Positions 55,163-63,941 of a stretch of DNA of 64,000 bases are shown here, piece by piece. The DNA is taken from contig CANNCD010000004.1 in the NCBI GenBank assembly GCA_947503035.1, positions 124,001 to 188,000 on the forward strand, read 5' to 3'. Source of the DNA: an uncultured Halocynthiibacter sp. (GTDB lineage Bacteria > Pseudomonadota > Alphaproteobacteria > Rhodobacterales > Rhodobacteraceae). The notes below the pieces were generated by a model. It searched no databases. It saw only the letters and a program-made list of their open reading frames with translations, and was not told the DNA's origin. A program made the translations under genes and the position numbers. Position 1 is the first letter of the stretch. Each line of letters starts with the position of its first letter.

Positions 55163-56298
55163 GAAAACAGCACCCCGTCGACCACGGTTCCGGCGGGGTG
55201 TAATTCATTGTCCAAGATCGTTAGACCCGCGCGATATCCTGGGGCAATAACACCCAGTTGATCGTCCATCCCAATCGCACGCGCGGGGATGGTCGACGCC
55301 ATCGCAAGGGCCATGGTATCCGGAATGCCGGTCATTTTGATCACATTGCGCACGGCCTGATCCATCGCCAAATGCGCACCGGCAAGGGTGCCATTTTTGT
55401 CGGTCAGGCGCCCATCGTCAAGCGCGATATCCTTGCCATACAGGTTGAACGACGTGGTCTTGCCCGCAAGGGTTTGCATGGCGTCGGTCACAAGGAAAAG
55501 CCGTTCGGGCATTGATTGCGCGGCCACGGCCACACAGGCGGGGTCCACATGGAACCCATCGGCGATGATCCCCGCAAAGGCCACGCCATGGGCCAAGGTC
55601 GCCCCCACAAGTCCGGGGCTGCGCGACCCCATTTGCGACATGGCATTAAACAGATGGGTCGCCCCGCGTACGCCCGTGTCAAAGGCACGGATCGCGGTGG
55701 GGTGATCCGCGTCGCTGTGGCCCGCGAAGACAACGACACCAGCGCCGATCAAATTTCTGAGCGAAATATCGTCCACCGTTTCTGGCGCAAGGGTCACGAC
55801 GATGGGGCCATGGGAGAACCGTGTCAGAACGTCGACGTCATGGGGGGTGATGGTTCGGACATGGTCACGGGGATGGATGCCGGATTTTTCGGGGTTCAAA
55901 AACGGCCCTTCAAGGTGAATGCCAAGAATCCCCGACATGCCCGTTCCCACTGCGGTTTCAACGGCGCGAATGGCCTGTTGATACTGGGTGTCGCCCGCAG
56001 TGATATAGGTCGGCATGATATAGGCGGTCCCGCCCTTGCGCGCCGCTTTGGCCATGGTTTCAAGGGTTTCTGGGAAGGGGCCCGCGTTGAACATCACATC
56101 CCCCGCGCCGTTGATCTGAAGATCAATAAACCCCGGACACAGGCGCGCCACGTGGCGTTCTGGGCGATCCTTGGGGGTGGATTTGCGCACCTCGACAATC
56201 TCGCCCTCTGCGACCTCGACGGCCATGTCGGCCTGCCACCGATGGGTCAATCCATCGAACAGAAAATCGGTCGTCAGCACAAAAGAAGCGTCGGTCAT
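55159..56298 (-). CDS. nagA: N-acetylglucosamine-6-phosphate deacetylase
   Basis: Deacetylates N-acetylglucosamine-6-phosphate in amino-sugar recycling. The 379-residue amidohydrolase has the metal site HLEGPFL, the substrate-binding GHSDA and GVRGATHLFNAM elements, and the catalytic Asp in LVTDAM. No nagB or transporter lies next to it, so it may serve peptidoglycan recycling. It faces dcp and is separated from the downstream-facing PhnA gene by 125 bases. Confidence 0.94.
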   Translation of the reverse strand: MTDASFVLTTDFLFDGLTHRWQADMAVEVAEGEIVEVRKSTPKDRPERHVARLCPGFIDLQINGAGDVMFNAGPFPETLETMAKAARKGGTAYIMPTYITAGDTQYQQAIRAVETAVGTGMSGILGIHLEGPFLNPEKSGIHPRDHVRTITPHDVDVLTRFSHGPIVVTLAPETVDDISLRNLIGAGVVVFAGHSDADHPTAIRAFDTGVRGATHLFNAMSQMGSRSPGLVGATLAHGVAFAGIIADGFHVDPACVAVAAQSMPERLFLVTDAMQTLAGKTTSFNLYGKDIALDDGRLTDKNGTLAGAHLAMDQAVRNVIKMTGIPDTMALAMASTIPARAIGMDDQLGVIAPGYRAGLTILDNELHPAGTVVDGVLFS

Positions 56299-56423
56299 TG
56301 GGGGCCTGTCGTATTGTTTTCTTTCAGTTATGGCACAAATGTGCGGCCGATCAATGATCCTTGCGTTGCTCGTTTGAACATGGGGGGCTATAGCGGTGGA
56401 AATGCATCAAAAAGGGGCGGGAT

Positions 56424-56993
56424 ATGACGCTGGAAAATGACCTTGTGGCGCGCTCTGGCGGGGCCTGTGAAATCTGTGGCGCGGGCGGTGATTTGACGCC
56501 GGTAGCGGTTGGCCCAAAGGCCGATGACACGGCGAATATGGCCGTTCTGTGCTGCGCCACATGTGCTGCAGGTGTGGTGGACGCAACCGCGCCGCATTGG
56601 AATTGTCTTGCCGATAGCATCTGGAGCCAAATCGCGCCGGTGCAGGTCAACGCCTACCGCTTGCTGCACGATTTGAAATCCGAGGCCTTTGCGCGTGACC
56701 TGTTGGATATCGCCTATCTTGAACCCGAGACCCTCGCTTGGGCCGAGGCTGGCATCACCGAGGACGATCCCGACGCCGTGGTGCACCGCGACACCAATGG
56801 CGCGATTTTGACGGCCGGTGACACCGTTGTACTGATCAAAGATTTGCCCGTCAAAGGTGCGGGGTTCACCGCCAAACGCGGCACCCCTGTGCGCAACATT
56901 TCTTGTGTGCCCGACAACGCGGGGCACATCGAAGGACGCGTAAACGGTCAGCAGATCGTGATCCTGACCGAGTTCGTGAAAAAGACCGGCTAG
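56424..56993 (+). CDS. PhnA-domain zinc-ribbon protein
   Basis: The 189-residue protein has an N-terminal zinc ribbon with two cysteine pairs ([13 protein letters not shown]) and a C-terminal PhnA/SH3-like domain (about 120-189, [14 protein letters not shown]). It is annotated in many genomes as an alkylphosphonate protein, but a direct phosphonate role is not proven and no phn genes are near. It is the last gene on the plus strand before the minus-strand stress module. Its stop overlaps that of dtd through CTAG. Confidence 0.85.
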   Translation: MTLENDLVARSGGACEICGAGGDLTPVAVGPKADDTANMAVLCCATCAAGVVDATAPHWNCLADSIWSQIAPVQVNAYRLLHDLKSEAFARDLLDIAYLEPETLAWAEAGITEDDPDAVVHRDTNGAILTAGDTVVLIKDLPVKGAGFTAKRGTPVRNISCVPDNAGHIEGRVNGQQIVILTEFVKKTG

Positions 56994-57427
56994 ACGTCAA
57001 ATGTGATCGTGACGGGGCCGTCGTTAACCAGTGATACGGCCATGTTCGCTCCGAATTCACCTGTTTCGACGGGGATGTTCAGCCCACGCACCTGATCGCA
57101 GAAATAGTCATATAACCGCTTGCCCTCATCGGGGCGGGCGGCGCTGCTGAAACCTGGGCGATTGCCGCGGGACGTGTCACCGGCAAGGGTGAACTGGCTC
57201 ACGATAAGGGCCGATCCACCGACATCAAGCAGGGACAGGTTCATCTTGCCGCTCTCGTCATTGAAAACCCGTGTCTTGGAAATTTTCGCGGCCAGTTTAT
57301 CGGCGTTCGCCTCGGTGTCGCCCTGCATCGCGCAGACCAAAATCATATAGCCCCGATCGATGGCACCGATGGTTTCGCCGTCGACTTTGACGCTGGCCTC
57401 GGTAACCCGCTGAATAATTGCGCGCAT
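56990..57427 (-). CDS. dtd: D-aminoacyl-tRNA deacylase
   Basis: Removes D-amino acids wrongly attached to tRNA. The 145-residue protein has the conserved [15 protein letters not shown] start, SQFTL, and NRPGFSSAA cross-subunit motif of DTD1, and the tail VNDGPVTI. It follows the zinc-ribbon membrane protein after nine bases, so it is at the end of that transcription unit. Confidence 0.96.
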   Translation of the reverse strand: MRAIIQRVTEASVKVDGETIGAIDRGYMILVCAMQGDTEANADKLAAKISKTRVFNDESGKMNLSLLDVGGSALIVSQFTLAGDTSRGNRPGFSSAARPDEGKRLYDYFCDQVRGLNIPVETGEFGANMAVSLVNDGPVTITFDV

Positions 57428-57436
57428 GGTGATGTC

Positions 57437-58534
57437 CTATTGATTTTGGGCGACGACATAGCCGATGGCGCCGGCCACAAGTGCGCCAATGATGACGGCG
57501 ATCGCGATCTTAATCGCGGAATAGGGGCGTTCGCCCTGCACCTGACCTGTGCGGCCATTGACCACGAACCGGTACGTCTTGCCGCGGTATTTATAGGCCG
57601 CAAGCCAGACCGGCAGAAGGATGTGTTTGAAGGTCACGTCCGAAATTTGCGTCTGAACATGGGTGACACGTTGTTTGTCGCCGCCAATGTCAAACCGCAC
57701 GTCGCGTTCGATCACACGGTCCATATGGGCGCGTGCGCGGGCAAAGCCGTCTTCGATTTCAACGGTATAGGCCTCGGCGCGGAAGCCGGCCAGATACTCG
57801 GGCTGATAGGGTTCAAGCGACGACAGATCCCATGGCTCAAGCGCCTTGGTGTATTTTTCAGGAAGGCTGGTCGAGGCCAAAACCAACACGTCGTCAAAGA
57901 ACCGTGCGACGCGTCCGGACACATTGCGCCAGCGGGTTTTTCGCACACGTTGTTGTTCGCGTTTGCCGTCACGCATCACGGTGCGGGTTTCGTAATAATG
58001 GGTGCCGCGCGCGCCCTTATAGGCGGATTTTGTATCCGCATCGAAGGTCCAATAGGGCACGTAAATTCCCTGCAATTTCCGCCCCTTACGCGCGTATTCC
58101 GCAAGGCCATTGGGCGCGAACCATAACCGGCCAAGCCAGTTTTCCATCGCGTCGCGCGCCTGTTTTTCGGCAAGGGCAAAGGGCAAGACGCCCTTGGGTT
58201 TAATATGCCGCTGGGTGCCCGTATCGGTGACCACGGGGGTGGCGCAGAACGGACATTCGTCGGCATGGGTGTCCGTCGACATTTCAATCTGACCACCACA
58301 GTTGGGGCACTGGGAAATGCGGGCCTCAAAGGTTTCGCTTGCGTCGAGGGTGGCGTTCACCGCATCGCGAAAATCAAGCTCGCGGATCGCGGCGATGGGT
58401 CCGCCTTCGTGGCCTTCGATGTGATCCGTCGCACCACAGTGGTCACAGACCAACAGATCCTGACCGGGCGCAAAAGCCAGATCCGCCCCGCAGGTCGTGC
58501 AGGGAAATCGATGTTCAGATTGAGTGTTTTCCAT
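57437..58534 (-). CDS. Zinc-ribbon protein with C-terminal membrane helix (TFIIB-type ribbon family)
   Basis: The 365-residue protein has two zinc ribbons, FPCTTCG...LVCDHCG (residues about 11-35) and CPNCG...CPFC near 75-97. A central beta-rich domain of about 200 residues follows (YVPYWTFDADT, then YRGKTYRFVVNGRTG), then a single transmembrane helix (about 340-360). Such proteins are often annotated as primosomal protein N'-like, but no helicase motif is present. Its neighbours, an SPFH protein and TelA/XpaC, suggest a membrane-linked function. Confidence 0.85.
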   Translation of the reverse strand: MENTQSEHRFPCTTCGADLAFAPGQDLLVCDHCGATDHIEGHEGGPIAAIRELDFRDAVNATLDASETFEARISQCPNCGGQIEMSTDTHADECPFCATPVVTDTGTQRHIKPKGVLPFALAEKQARDAMENWLGRLWFAPNGLAEYARKGRKLQGIYVPYWTFDADTKSAYKGARGTHYYETRTVMRDGKREQQRVRKTRWRNVSGRVARFFDDVLVLASTSLPEKYTKALEPWDLSSLEPYQPEYLAGFRAEAYTVEIEDGFARARAHMDRVIERDVRFDIGGDKQRVTHVQTQISDVTFKHILLPVWLAAYKYRGKTYRFVVNGRTGQVQGERPYSAIKIAIAVIIGALVAGAIGYVVAQNQ

Positions 58535-58591
58535 GATGGGGTCTTTGGATCAAGGGCAGGGGCCGCGCAGTTTTGCTGCGCAGCATTTTAT

Positions 58592-59704
58592 TTATGCTGC
58601 GGGCGGTGGGGGTGGTGGCAGAATGGTAAACAGCTGTGCCAATTCGGCAATTTCACCCGCCGCGGTCCAGCCGTCTTGGCCCGCAGTCCAGACCAAAGTA
58701 TCGCGCGTCAAGGCGCCGTCTGTGGACATGCGTCCAAGCGCAGCACGGGAGTACGGGCCCTTGGTCGCGCCGTTCTCTGCGATGTGCCAGACCTTTTCTA
58801 CGGGTGGGGGCGGAGGTGCCATTGGCGCGGCCTGTGGCGCGGGTGCGCCCCACGGGCCAGTTGCCATTTGGTTGGCCATTGCCATGCCCATTCCGGCACC
58901 GATACCTGCGCCCATTGCGCCACCACCGGGTTGGGATGCGGCGGCGGTCATGGCCTCGGCGGCGGAAAACTGGGTGTATTTGCCCAGATCACCCGCGATG
59001 CCAACGGATGTGCGTTTATCAAGAACCGCCTCGACCGCCTCGGGCAACGAAATGTTTTCGATATAGAGTTCGGGGATCGACAGGCCATAGGCCGCGACCT
59101 TGGTCGAAATCTCGGCCGAGATCAGTTTGCCCAGATCACCGGTGTTCGCCGCCATATCCAACACCGGAATGCCACAGCCCGCGATCACCTGAGAGAATTC
59201 CTGAACGATGATGTTGCGGATCTGATAGCTGATCTCGTCCATAGTGAATTCGCCGTCGGTGCCGACGATTTCGGTCAGGAAACGCGCGGGATCGGTGATG
59301 CGTACGGAATAGGTGCCATAGGCGCGCAGACGCACGGGGCCGAATTCGGGATCACGACAGATGATCGGGTTTTTGGTGCCCCATTTCAGATCGTTGAAAC
59401 GGGTGGTGTTCACATAGTAAATCTCGGACTTAAACGGGCTTTTGAAACCGTGGTCCCAGTGTTGAAGCGTGGTCATCACCGGCATGTTGTTGGTTTCCAA
59501 CATATAGAGACCAGGGGTAAAGACATCGGCCATCTGACCTTCGTGAATGAACACGGCGGCTTGGCCTTCGCGCACGGTCAGTTTCGCGCCGTATTTGATC
59601 TCGTGGCCTTCGCGCTCGAAACGCCACACCATGGTGTCGCGGGTGTCGTCGACCCAGTGAATGACATCGATAAATTCGCCTGTCAGAAAATCGAAAATGC
59701 CCAT
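58592..59704 (-). CDS. SPFH-domain protein (YdjI-like) with C-terminal GYF2 domain
   Basis: The 370-residue protein begins IFDFLTGEFIDVIHWVDDT, the YdjI/virion-core-like SPFH family, with the prohibitin-like domain spanning about 20-245. A Gly/Ala/Met/Pro-rich linker (about 250-305) leads into a GYF2 domain (about 315-365: WHIAENGATKGPYSRAALG, then DTLVWTAGQDGW). GYF2 domains bind proline-rich peptides. Membrane attachment is probably peripheral. Adjacent genes for a zinc-ribbon protein and DUF2927, TelA and XpaC point to one membrane-organising complex. Confidence 0.9.
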   Translation of the reverse strand: MGIFDFLTGEFIDVIHWVDDTRDTMVWRFEREGHEIKYGAKLTVREGQAAVFIHEGQMADVFTPGLYMLETNNMPVMTTLQHWDHGFKSPFKSEIYYVNTTRFNDLKWGTKNPIICRDPEFGPVRLRAYGTYSVRITDPARFLTEIVGTDGEFTMDEISYQIRNIIVQEFSQVIAGCGIPVLDMAANTGDLGKLISAEISTKVAAYGLSIPELYIENISLPEAVEAVLDKRTSVGIAGDLGKYTQFSAAEAMTAAASQPGGGAMGAGIGAGMGMAMANQMATGPWGAPAPQAAPMAPPPPPVEKVWHIAENGATKGPYSRAALGRMSTDGALTRDTLVWTAGQDGWTAAGEIAELAQLFTILPPPPPPAA

Positions 59705-59779
59705 GATGTGTTCCTCGTTAACTCTTTGTTGATTGAACTATAGACCGACGTGGTCCGTGGTGCCAATGGCGAAGGTGCG

Positions 59780-60733
59780 TTAAAATCCGAGCCCAAGAAC
59801 GTCTTGGGCAAGGGTCGCGATGATCGGGGCTGCGGTGTCGCGATCCATGCCGGTTTTCAGGCGCGAATCGTATAACATTTGCAGCAGATATTCGTCGTGG
59901 CGGGTAAGATAGGCGAATTCCTCGTCGTCGTTGAAAATGGACGGACGGGCCGTGTCGCTATCGTTGGGAAGGCCCAAGGCCTGTGCGATTTCTTCGTGTA
60001 GGCAGGATTTGCGCAGGATGTCGGGGTGTTCGCCGCGCACAATCACAAAGGCCTGGGAATAGGCGGGCGCGGCGTCGGCGTCGAACATGGCGAAGGCAAA
60101 GCAAAGCGTGCTGCGCGGCAGGGTCGTGATGGCATCAACTGCCGCGTCGGAAATCGTCGGTGCAAGGGCCCGAAGGCGTGGTCCGATTGTGCGACGTTCG
60201 TCCTCGTTCACGATAAATACATGTAGGTTCGGGTTCCTGTCGACCACGGTGATCGGGTGACCGGTCGCACGGCGCAACTGTCCCGCAAGGGCGGCTACGG
60301 TCGCGGTGTCCGTGGCGCGAATGGGGGTTTGGACGGTTTCACCAAAGGTCACGCCGATACGCACGGGGGTGTCCCAGCGTTGGAGGGTGGCCTCGGTTTG
60401 GGTGCGGGTCAGGCGTCCCGAGACGGTGTTATATTCGCGAAACAAGGCGATGCGTTCAAAGTCGGCAGCCAATTGGCGCGGGGTGGTTTCGACCTCGCCG
60501 TCGTCGCTTCGACGGAGTTTCCCATTATCGCGAAGCTCGGCCTGAACGCGTGCAAAATGGCGACCAAGCGCAAGGCTGGCGTCCGATCGTGGCAAGATTT
60601 CAGGTGGGGGAGTGACGGGCCGCGGGGGCGGCCCATCAATTGGGTCGGGCGGGGATAGGGTCGTGGTGCAGGCCATCAATCCCAAAAGGATCGATGCGCC
60701 CAGTCCACGCCATATGATCCGCCCGAACTGCAT
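59780..60733 (-). CDS. DUF2927 lipoprotein
   Basis: The 317-residue protein starts at ATG 60733 with a signal sequence ending in lipobox LMAC, followed by a Pro-rich linker (PPPRPVTPPP) and a DUF2927 domain with CLHEEIAQALGLPND (HEE-like but not a proven zinc site). It faces the periplasm. An in-frame start 39 bases upstream lies within telA and is unlikely. It starts one base after the telA stop, so it is coupled to telA. Confidence 0.86.
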   Translation of the reverse strand: MQFGRIIWRGLGASILLGLMACTTTLSPPDPIDGPPPRPVTPPPEILPRSDASLALGRHFARVQAELRDNGKLRRSDDGEVETTPRQLAADFERIALFREYNTVSGRLTRTQTEATLQRWDTPVRIGVTFGETVQTPIRATDTATVAALAGQLRRATGHPITVVDRNPNLHVFIVNEDERRTIGPRLRALAPTISDAAVDAITTLPRSTLCFAFAMFDADAAPAYSQAFVIVRGEHPDILRKSCLHEEIAQALGLPNDSDTARPSIFNDDEEFAYLTRHDEYLLQMLYDSRLKTGMDRDTAAPIIATLAQDVLGLGF

Positions 60734-60734
60734 G

Positions 60735-61931
60735 TTAGTCAGCGTCTGGAACCGCATCGCCAACAATCGCACCCAGCTTGGTGTCCGATGCCTTGGCTGC
60801 GATCAAAGAAGCCTTAAGATCGGCCTCAAGGGTTACCAATTCGGCCTCGGCCGCTGCGCGCTTGGCCTTGCCTGCGTCGGCGATTTCAAGCGAATCTTGG
60901 ATGGTGCCGATCAGTTCGGCATTGGCCTTTTTGACGGCTTCAATATCGAACACACCGCGTTCCATTTCTTCGCGCACCATCTTGTTGGCTGAGCGAAGGT
61001 TCTTTGCGTTGGAGGTCAGCAATTCGTTGGTCAGATCGTTTGCGTCACGGATCGATTGCGCGGCCTCGGCGGACCGTTGGATTGTCACGGCCTGTGCCAG
61101 CTGTGTTTCCCACAGTGGAACCGTGTTGACCAAAGTTGAGTTGATCTTGGTCACGAGAGACTTGTCGTTTTCCTGAACCAAACGAATGGACGGAAGCGAC
61201 TGCATCGTCACCTGACGTGTGAGTTTCAGATCGTGCACACGGCGTTCCAGATCGTCACGCGCGGCGCGAAGATCACGAAGCTCTTGCGCCTTAAGGATTT
61301 GATCGTTCTCGTCTGCGGCCTCAACGGCTGCCTCAAGTGCTGGGATTTCAGTCGCGTCAAGCTCGGCGATTTTCTCTTCACCGGCAGTGATATAAAGGGC
61401 CAGTTCGTCGTAGAAGCCGAGCGTCTTGTCGTACAGAACATCAAGGGATTTGATGTCCTTCAACAGCTTGTGCTCGTGATCAAGAAGGTTGTCAGTCACC
61501 TTGTCGATCTGGTCTTGGACGTTTTCAAAACGGGCAAGGAAATTGGCGAAAGGGGCCGCACGACCGGTGATTTTGTCCCAAAGTGAGCGTTCACGACGCA
61601 CATCAAGTTCGGAAACTGAGAAGCCGCGGATCGTCGTGACCATTTCACGAAGGCTGTCGCCTGCTGGGCCAACGTCTTTGTTTTTGACGTCTTGCAACAT
61701 GGCTTGGCTGATTTCCTGAAGCTCGGCCTGCGCGCTTGAACCAAAGGAAACGATGGACTGTGTGTCGTCCATCTTGATTTCGTTCATGCGCTTGCGGATG
61801 GCTTCGGCGACGGGGGCGTCTGCCTCGGCCAATGGGACCAACGCGGTGCTTGGTTCCGCCAGAACAACGGCGGTGGCTTCTTGAATTTCAACGAGTGACT
61901 TTTGGGCCTTTTGGGCGACTGTTTCGGACAT
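60735..61931 (-). CDS. telA: TelA-family toxic-anion-resistance-like protein
   Basis: A 398-residue soluble, largely helical protein with predicted coiled coils and no membrane helix, starting ETVAQKAQKSLVEIQEATAVVL. The central region (about 90-330) is the TelA domain. TelA homologues were named after tellurite resistance in an IncP plasmid and are widespread beside XpaC proteins; the molecular function is unknown. AGGAGAG precedes the ATG, and xpaC ends 13 bases upstream in the same operon. Confidence 0.92.
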   Translation of the reverse strand: MSETVAQKAQKSLVEIQEATAVVLAEPSTALVPLAEADAPVAEAIRKRMNEIKMDDTQSIVSFGSSAQAELQEISQAMLQDVKNKDVGPAGDSLREMVTTIRGFSVSELDVRRERSLWDKITGRAAPFANFLARFENVQDQIDKVTDNLLDHEHKLLKDIKSLDVLYDKTLGFYDELALYITAGEEKIAELDATEIPALEAAVEAADENDQILKAQELRDLRAARDDLERRVHDLKLTRQVTMQSLPSIRLVQENDKSLVTKINSTLVNTVPLWETQLAQAVTIQRSAEAAQSIRDANDLTNELLTSNAKNLRSANKMVREEMERGVFDIEAVKKANAELIGTIQDSLEIADAGKAKRAAAEAELVTLEADLKASLIAAKASDTKLGAIVGDAVPDAD

Positions 61932-61944
61932 TGGGCTCTCCTAA

Positions 61945-62823
61945 TTAAACATGACGTGTGGCTTCGCGATCAAGACGGTCGCGCAGCACTTCGATTTCGA
62001 TATCAAGATCGGTTTTATCATCCACAAGAAGGGATTTGGTCCGATCGGCAAAGTTGGTTTCAAGGTCGTCCAGCAACGCCTCATAGTCGGCGCGTGCCGC
62101 TGGATCTTGGTTGCGGGCATAGATGTCGGCGAATTTGGCGGTCGCATCGGTCGCGCCAGACAGATAGACGCCAAGATAGCGACGCGCCTTGGTCAGGTCG
62201 CGCGGGTCTTCTTCGACGGTGCGGAACATGTCGCGGGCCACGGTTTGGAACGCTTCGACACGGGCAACAAGGGTCCGGTCTTCGGTGCGCAGGATGGCGT
62301 CGCGCATGGCGGCCAGATGTTTTTCGCCCTCATTCACGACACGGGCGACGCGGTCCTGTTGGAATTCGTCGATGCCCTCCATGCCCTTGTTCTTCATCGG
62401 GTCAAACCCAAAGGCAAAGCTGTGCAACGCACCGCCAAGAACCGCAAAGATAAGCGGCGAGAACAGGTTCGGCGCATCGGCCAAAGTCGCCAAATAAAAC
62501 GCAATCGCGGTCAGGACCGAGCCGATCATTTTACGTGGCAATGCTGGGCGGCGCGCGACCTTGCGTTCGTCATAGGCGTCTTGGGCGGCCAGACCCTCGC
62601 GGGTCAACCATGCGGCCAAGATCAATGTGCCGAAGGCCACAAGGGCCAGCGCCATTGCGCCCGCATCCAAGAAAAACGCGCGCACCGCCAGTGGCAGGGC
62701 CGCAAGGAACAATGCGTTCACACGTCCACCTGCACGGCGCGGTTTCTTGCCCTTAAGGGGCGAAGATTTCGGAGTATTTGGGGTTGCATTGGGGCTATGG
62801 GCGCCACCGAAACGTTGTGCCAC
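61945..62823 (-). CDS. XpaC-family membrane protein (5-bromo-4-chloroindolyl phosphate hydrolysis family)
   Basis: The 292-residue protein begins at GTG 62823 and has a variable polar N-terminus, four likely membrane helices (about 38-75 and 95-130) and a helical cytoplasmic C-terminal part. Its XpaC family name comes from an old phosphatase screen in Bacillus; hydrolytic activity is doubtful. It sits directly before telA, as in many genomes. Its start overlaps the stop of a 27-residue membrane peptide gene (TAGTG), so translation of the two is coupled. Confidence 0.88.
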   Translation of the reverse strand: MAQRFGGAHSPNATPNTPKSSPLKGKKPRRAGGRVNALFLAALPLAVRAFFLDAGAMALALVAFGTLILAAWLTREGLAAQDAYDERKVARRPALPRKMIGSVLTAIAFYLATLADAPNLFSPLIFAVLGGALHSFAFGFDPMKNKGMEGIDEFQQDRVARVVNEGEKHLAAMRDAILRTEDRTLVARVEAFQTVARDMFRTVEEDPRDLTKARRYLGVYLSGATDATAKFADIYARNQDPAARADYEALLDDLETNFADRTKSLLVDDKTDLDIEIEVLRDRLDREATRHV

Positions 62824-62906
62824 TAGAAGCCCCCCGTAAACGCGACCAAGAGGGTCAGCGCGAATAAGAGAAAGAATGCAAGTTTTTGAAGGCCGGTGCC
62901 GGTCAT
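62823..62906 (-). CDS. 27-residue membrane peptide before xpaC
   Basis: A very short gene (ATG 62906-62904, TAG 62825-62823) with GTAGGAT eight bases before the start. The product begins MTGTGLQKLAFFLLFAL and ends VAFTGGF: one transmembrane helix with a small polar head and glycine-rich end. The stop codon overlaps the xpaC GTG start by one base. The ribosome site, gene position and clean helix make it credible as a real protein, probably a subunit or regulator of the XpaC/TelA complex. Confidence 0.7.
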   Translation of the reverse strand: MTGTGLQKLAFFLLFALTLLVAFTGGF

Positions 62907-62970
62907 AATATCCTACTTTTTCATCGTAATGATGGTCTTAGGTATATGTGATGCACCGGCACCGAGCTAG

Positions 62971-63003
62971 AAAAAAGGGGAATTAATGCCCCTGTTCCCC
63001 TTT
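62971..63003 (-). terminator. Rho-independent terminator of terC
   Basis: TTCCCCTTT (62995-63003) and AAAGGGGAA (62974-62982) form a 9-bp stem overlapping the terC stop codon, followed on the minus strand by TTTTTT (62971-62976). It separates terC from the xpaC-telA unit downstream. Confidence 0.8.
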
Positions 63004-63801
63004 GCGTTGAGCAGCAAGTTTGCGCGCATAGCCAGATTGGATGATTTCCACGGCAACAAGGACAAGCACCGAGAAGTAGAAAGTCGATTTCGACATCGGC
63101 ACAATTTCATGACCAAAGACGAAAATCTTGAGGCTGTCGTCGTGCATCGCATGGGCGGCCGCGGGGCCCGCTTCGCCAAGAAGAACAACACCAACGATCA
63201 ACAGGATGAACAGGCCGAGAACCTCATACATACGGTTCTTTTTCAGGAACTCGGTCACGGTGTCGGCCAGAACAAGCATCGCGATACCGGACAGGATGAT
63301 CGCAATCGCCAAAACAACGAACACATCGGTGATTGCAAGGGCCGAGAGGATCGAGTCAAAGCTAAAGATCAGGTTCATGAAGACGATCAACATAACGACC
63401 TGCGCGGCGGATTTCTTGTTCTTTTCTTCGCCACCGTGGCCAAGGTCGTGAATGGACAACATGTGCGAGATTTCTTTCACCGCGGTATACATAATGAACG
63501 CACCCCCGATGACAAACACCAAGGTCGAGAAGTTCACCGCACCGGTAATCACACCCGGGAAGTCAAAGGTATAGAACGGCGCCTGAAGGGCTTCGATCAG
63601 GCTGATCATCACGAACAACAGAACCACCCGAAGGGCAACGGCGATGATAATACCCCAGAACCGCACGGCCTTTTGTTTGTCGGCAGGCGCGCGCTGGCTT
63701 TCGATTGTGATGTACAGAAGGTTGTCGAAACCAAGAACAGCCTGCAAGAAGCAAAGCATGATAAGGTTCCCAAGGTTTTCGATGGTCAAAAGATCAGCCA
63801 T
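62983..63801 (-). CDS. TerC-family integral membrane protein
   Basis: A 272-residue protein with about seven transmembrane helices and TerC signatures: acidic residues in the first helices (QAVLGFDNLLYIT and NLIFSFDSILSAL). The two FD motifs are conserved and may bind manganese or other metal ions, as in Alx/YkoY-type exporters. A stem-loop covers its ribosome site. It lies upstream of the XpaC-TelA genes, but its terminator makes it a separate unit. Metal-stress functions are plausible, not proven. Confidence 0.93.
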   Translation of the reverse strand: MADLLTIENLGNLIMLCFLQAVLGFDNLLYITIESQRAPADKQKAVRFWGIIIAVALRVVLLFVMISLIEALQAPFYTFDFPGVITGAVNFSTLVFVIGGAFIMYTAVKEISHMLSIHDLGHGGEEKNKKSAAQVVMLIVFMNLIFSFDSILSALAITDVFVVLAIAIILSGIAMLVLADTVTEFLKKNRMYEVLGLFILLIVGVVLLGEAGPAAAHAMHDDSLKIFVFGHEIVPMSKSTFYFSVLVLVAVEIIQSGYARKLAAQRKGEQGH

Positions 63802-63808
63802 TGTTACG

Positions 63809-63839
63809 GTCCTACGGATAAAAACATTTTTCCTAGGAC
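63809..63839 (-). promoter_or_regulatory. Leader hairpin hiding the terC ribosome binding site
   Basis: GTCCTA (63809-63814) and TAGGAC (63834-63839) plus inner GGA/TCC and AAAA/TTTT pairings form about 13 bp in 31 bases, with two bulges and a 3-base loop. On the minus-strand message the downstream arm contains AGGA, eight bases before the terC ATG. Translation may need the stem opened, for example by heat, metal or a protein. Confidence 0.45.
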
Positions 63840-63941
63840 TAGCGAATTAGGCGGATGGGTCAAGGTGCAAAGGGGTGTGAAGTCGCATCTGATGCAGGAT
63901 CGCCCCATGGCAAAACGCGACCCGAGGGCCGCGCTTGAAAT

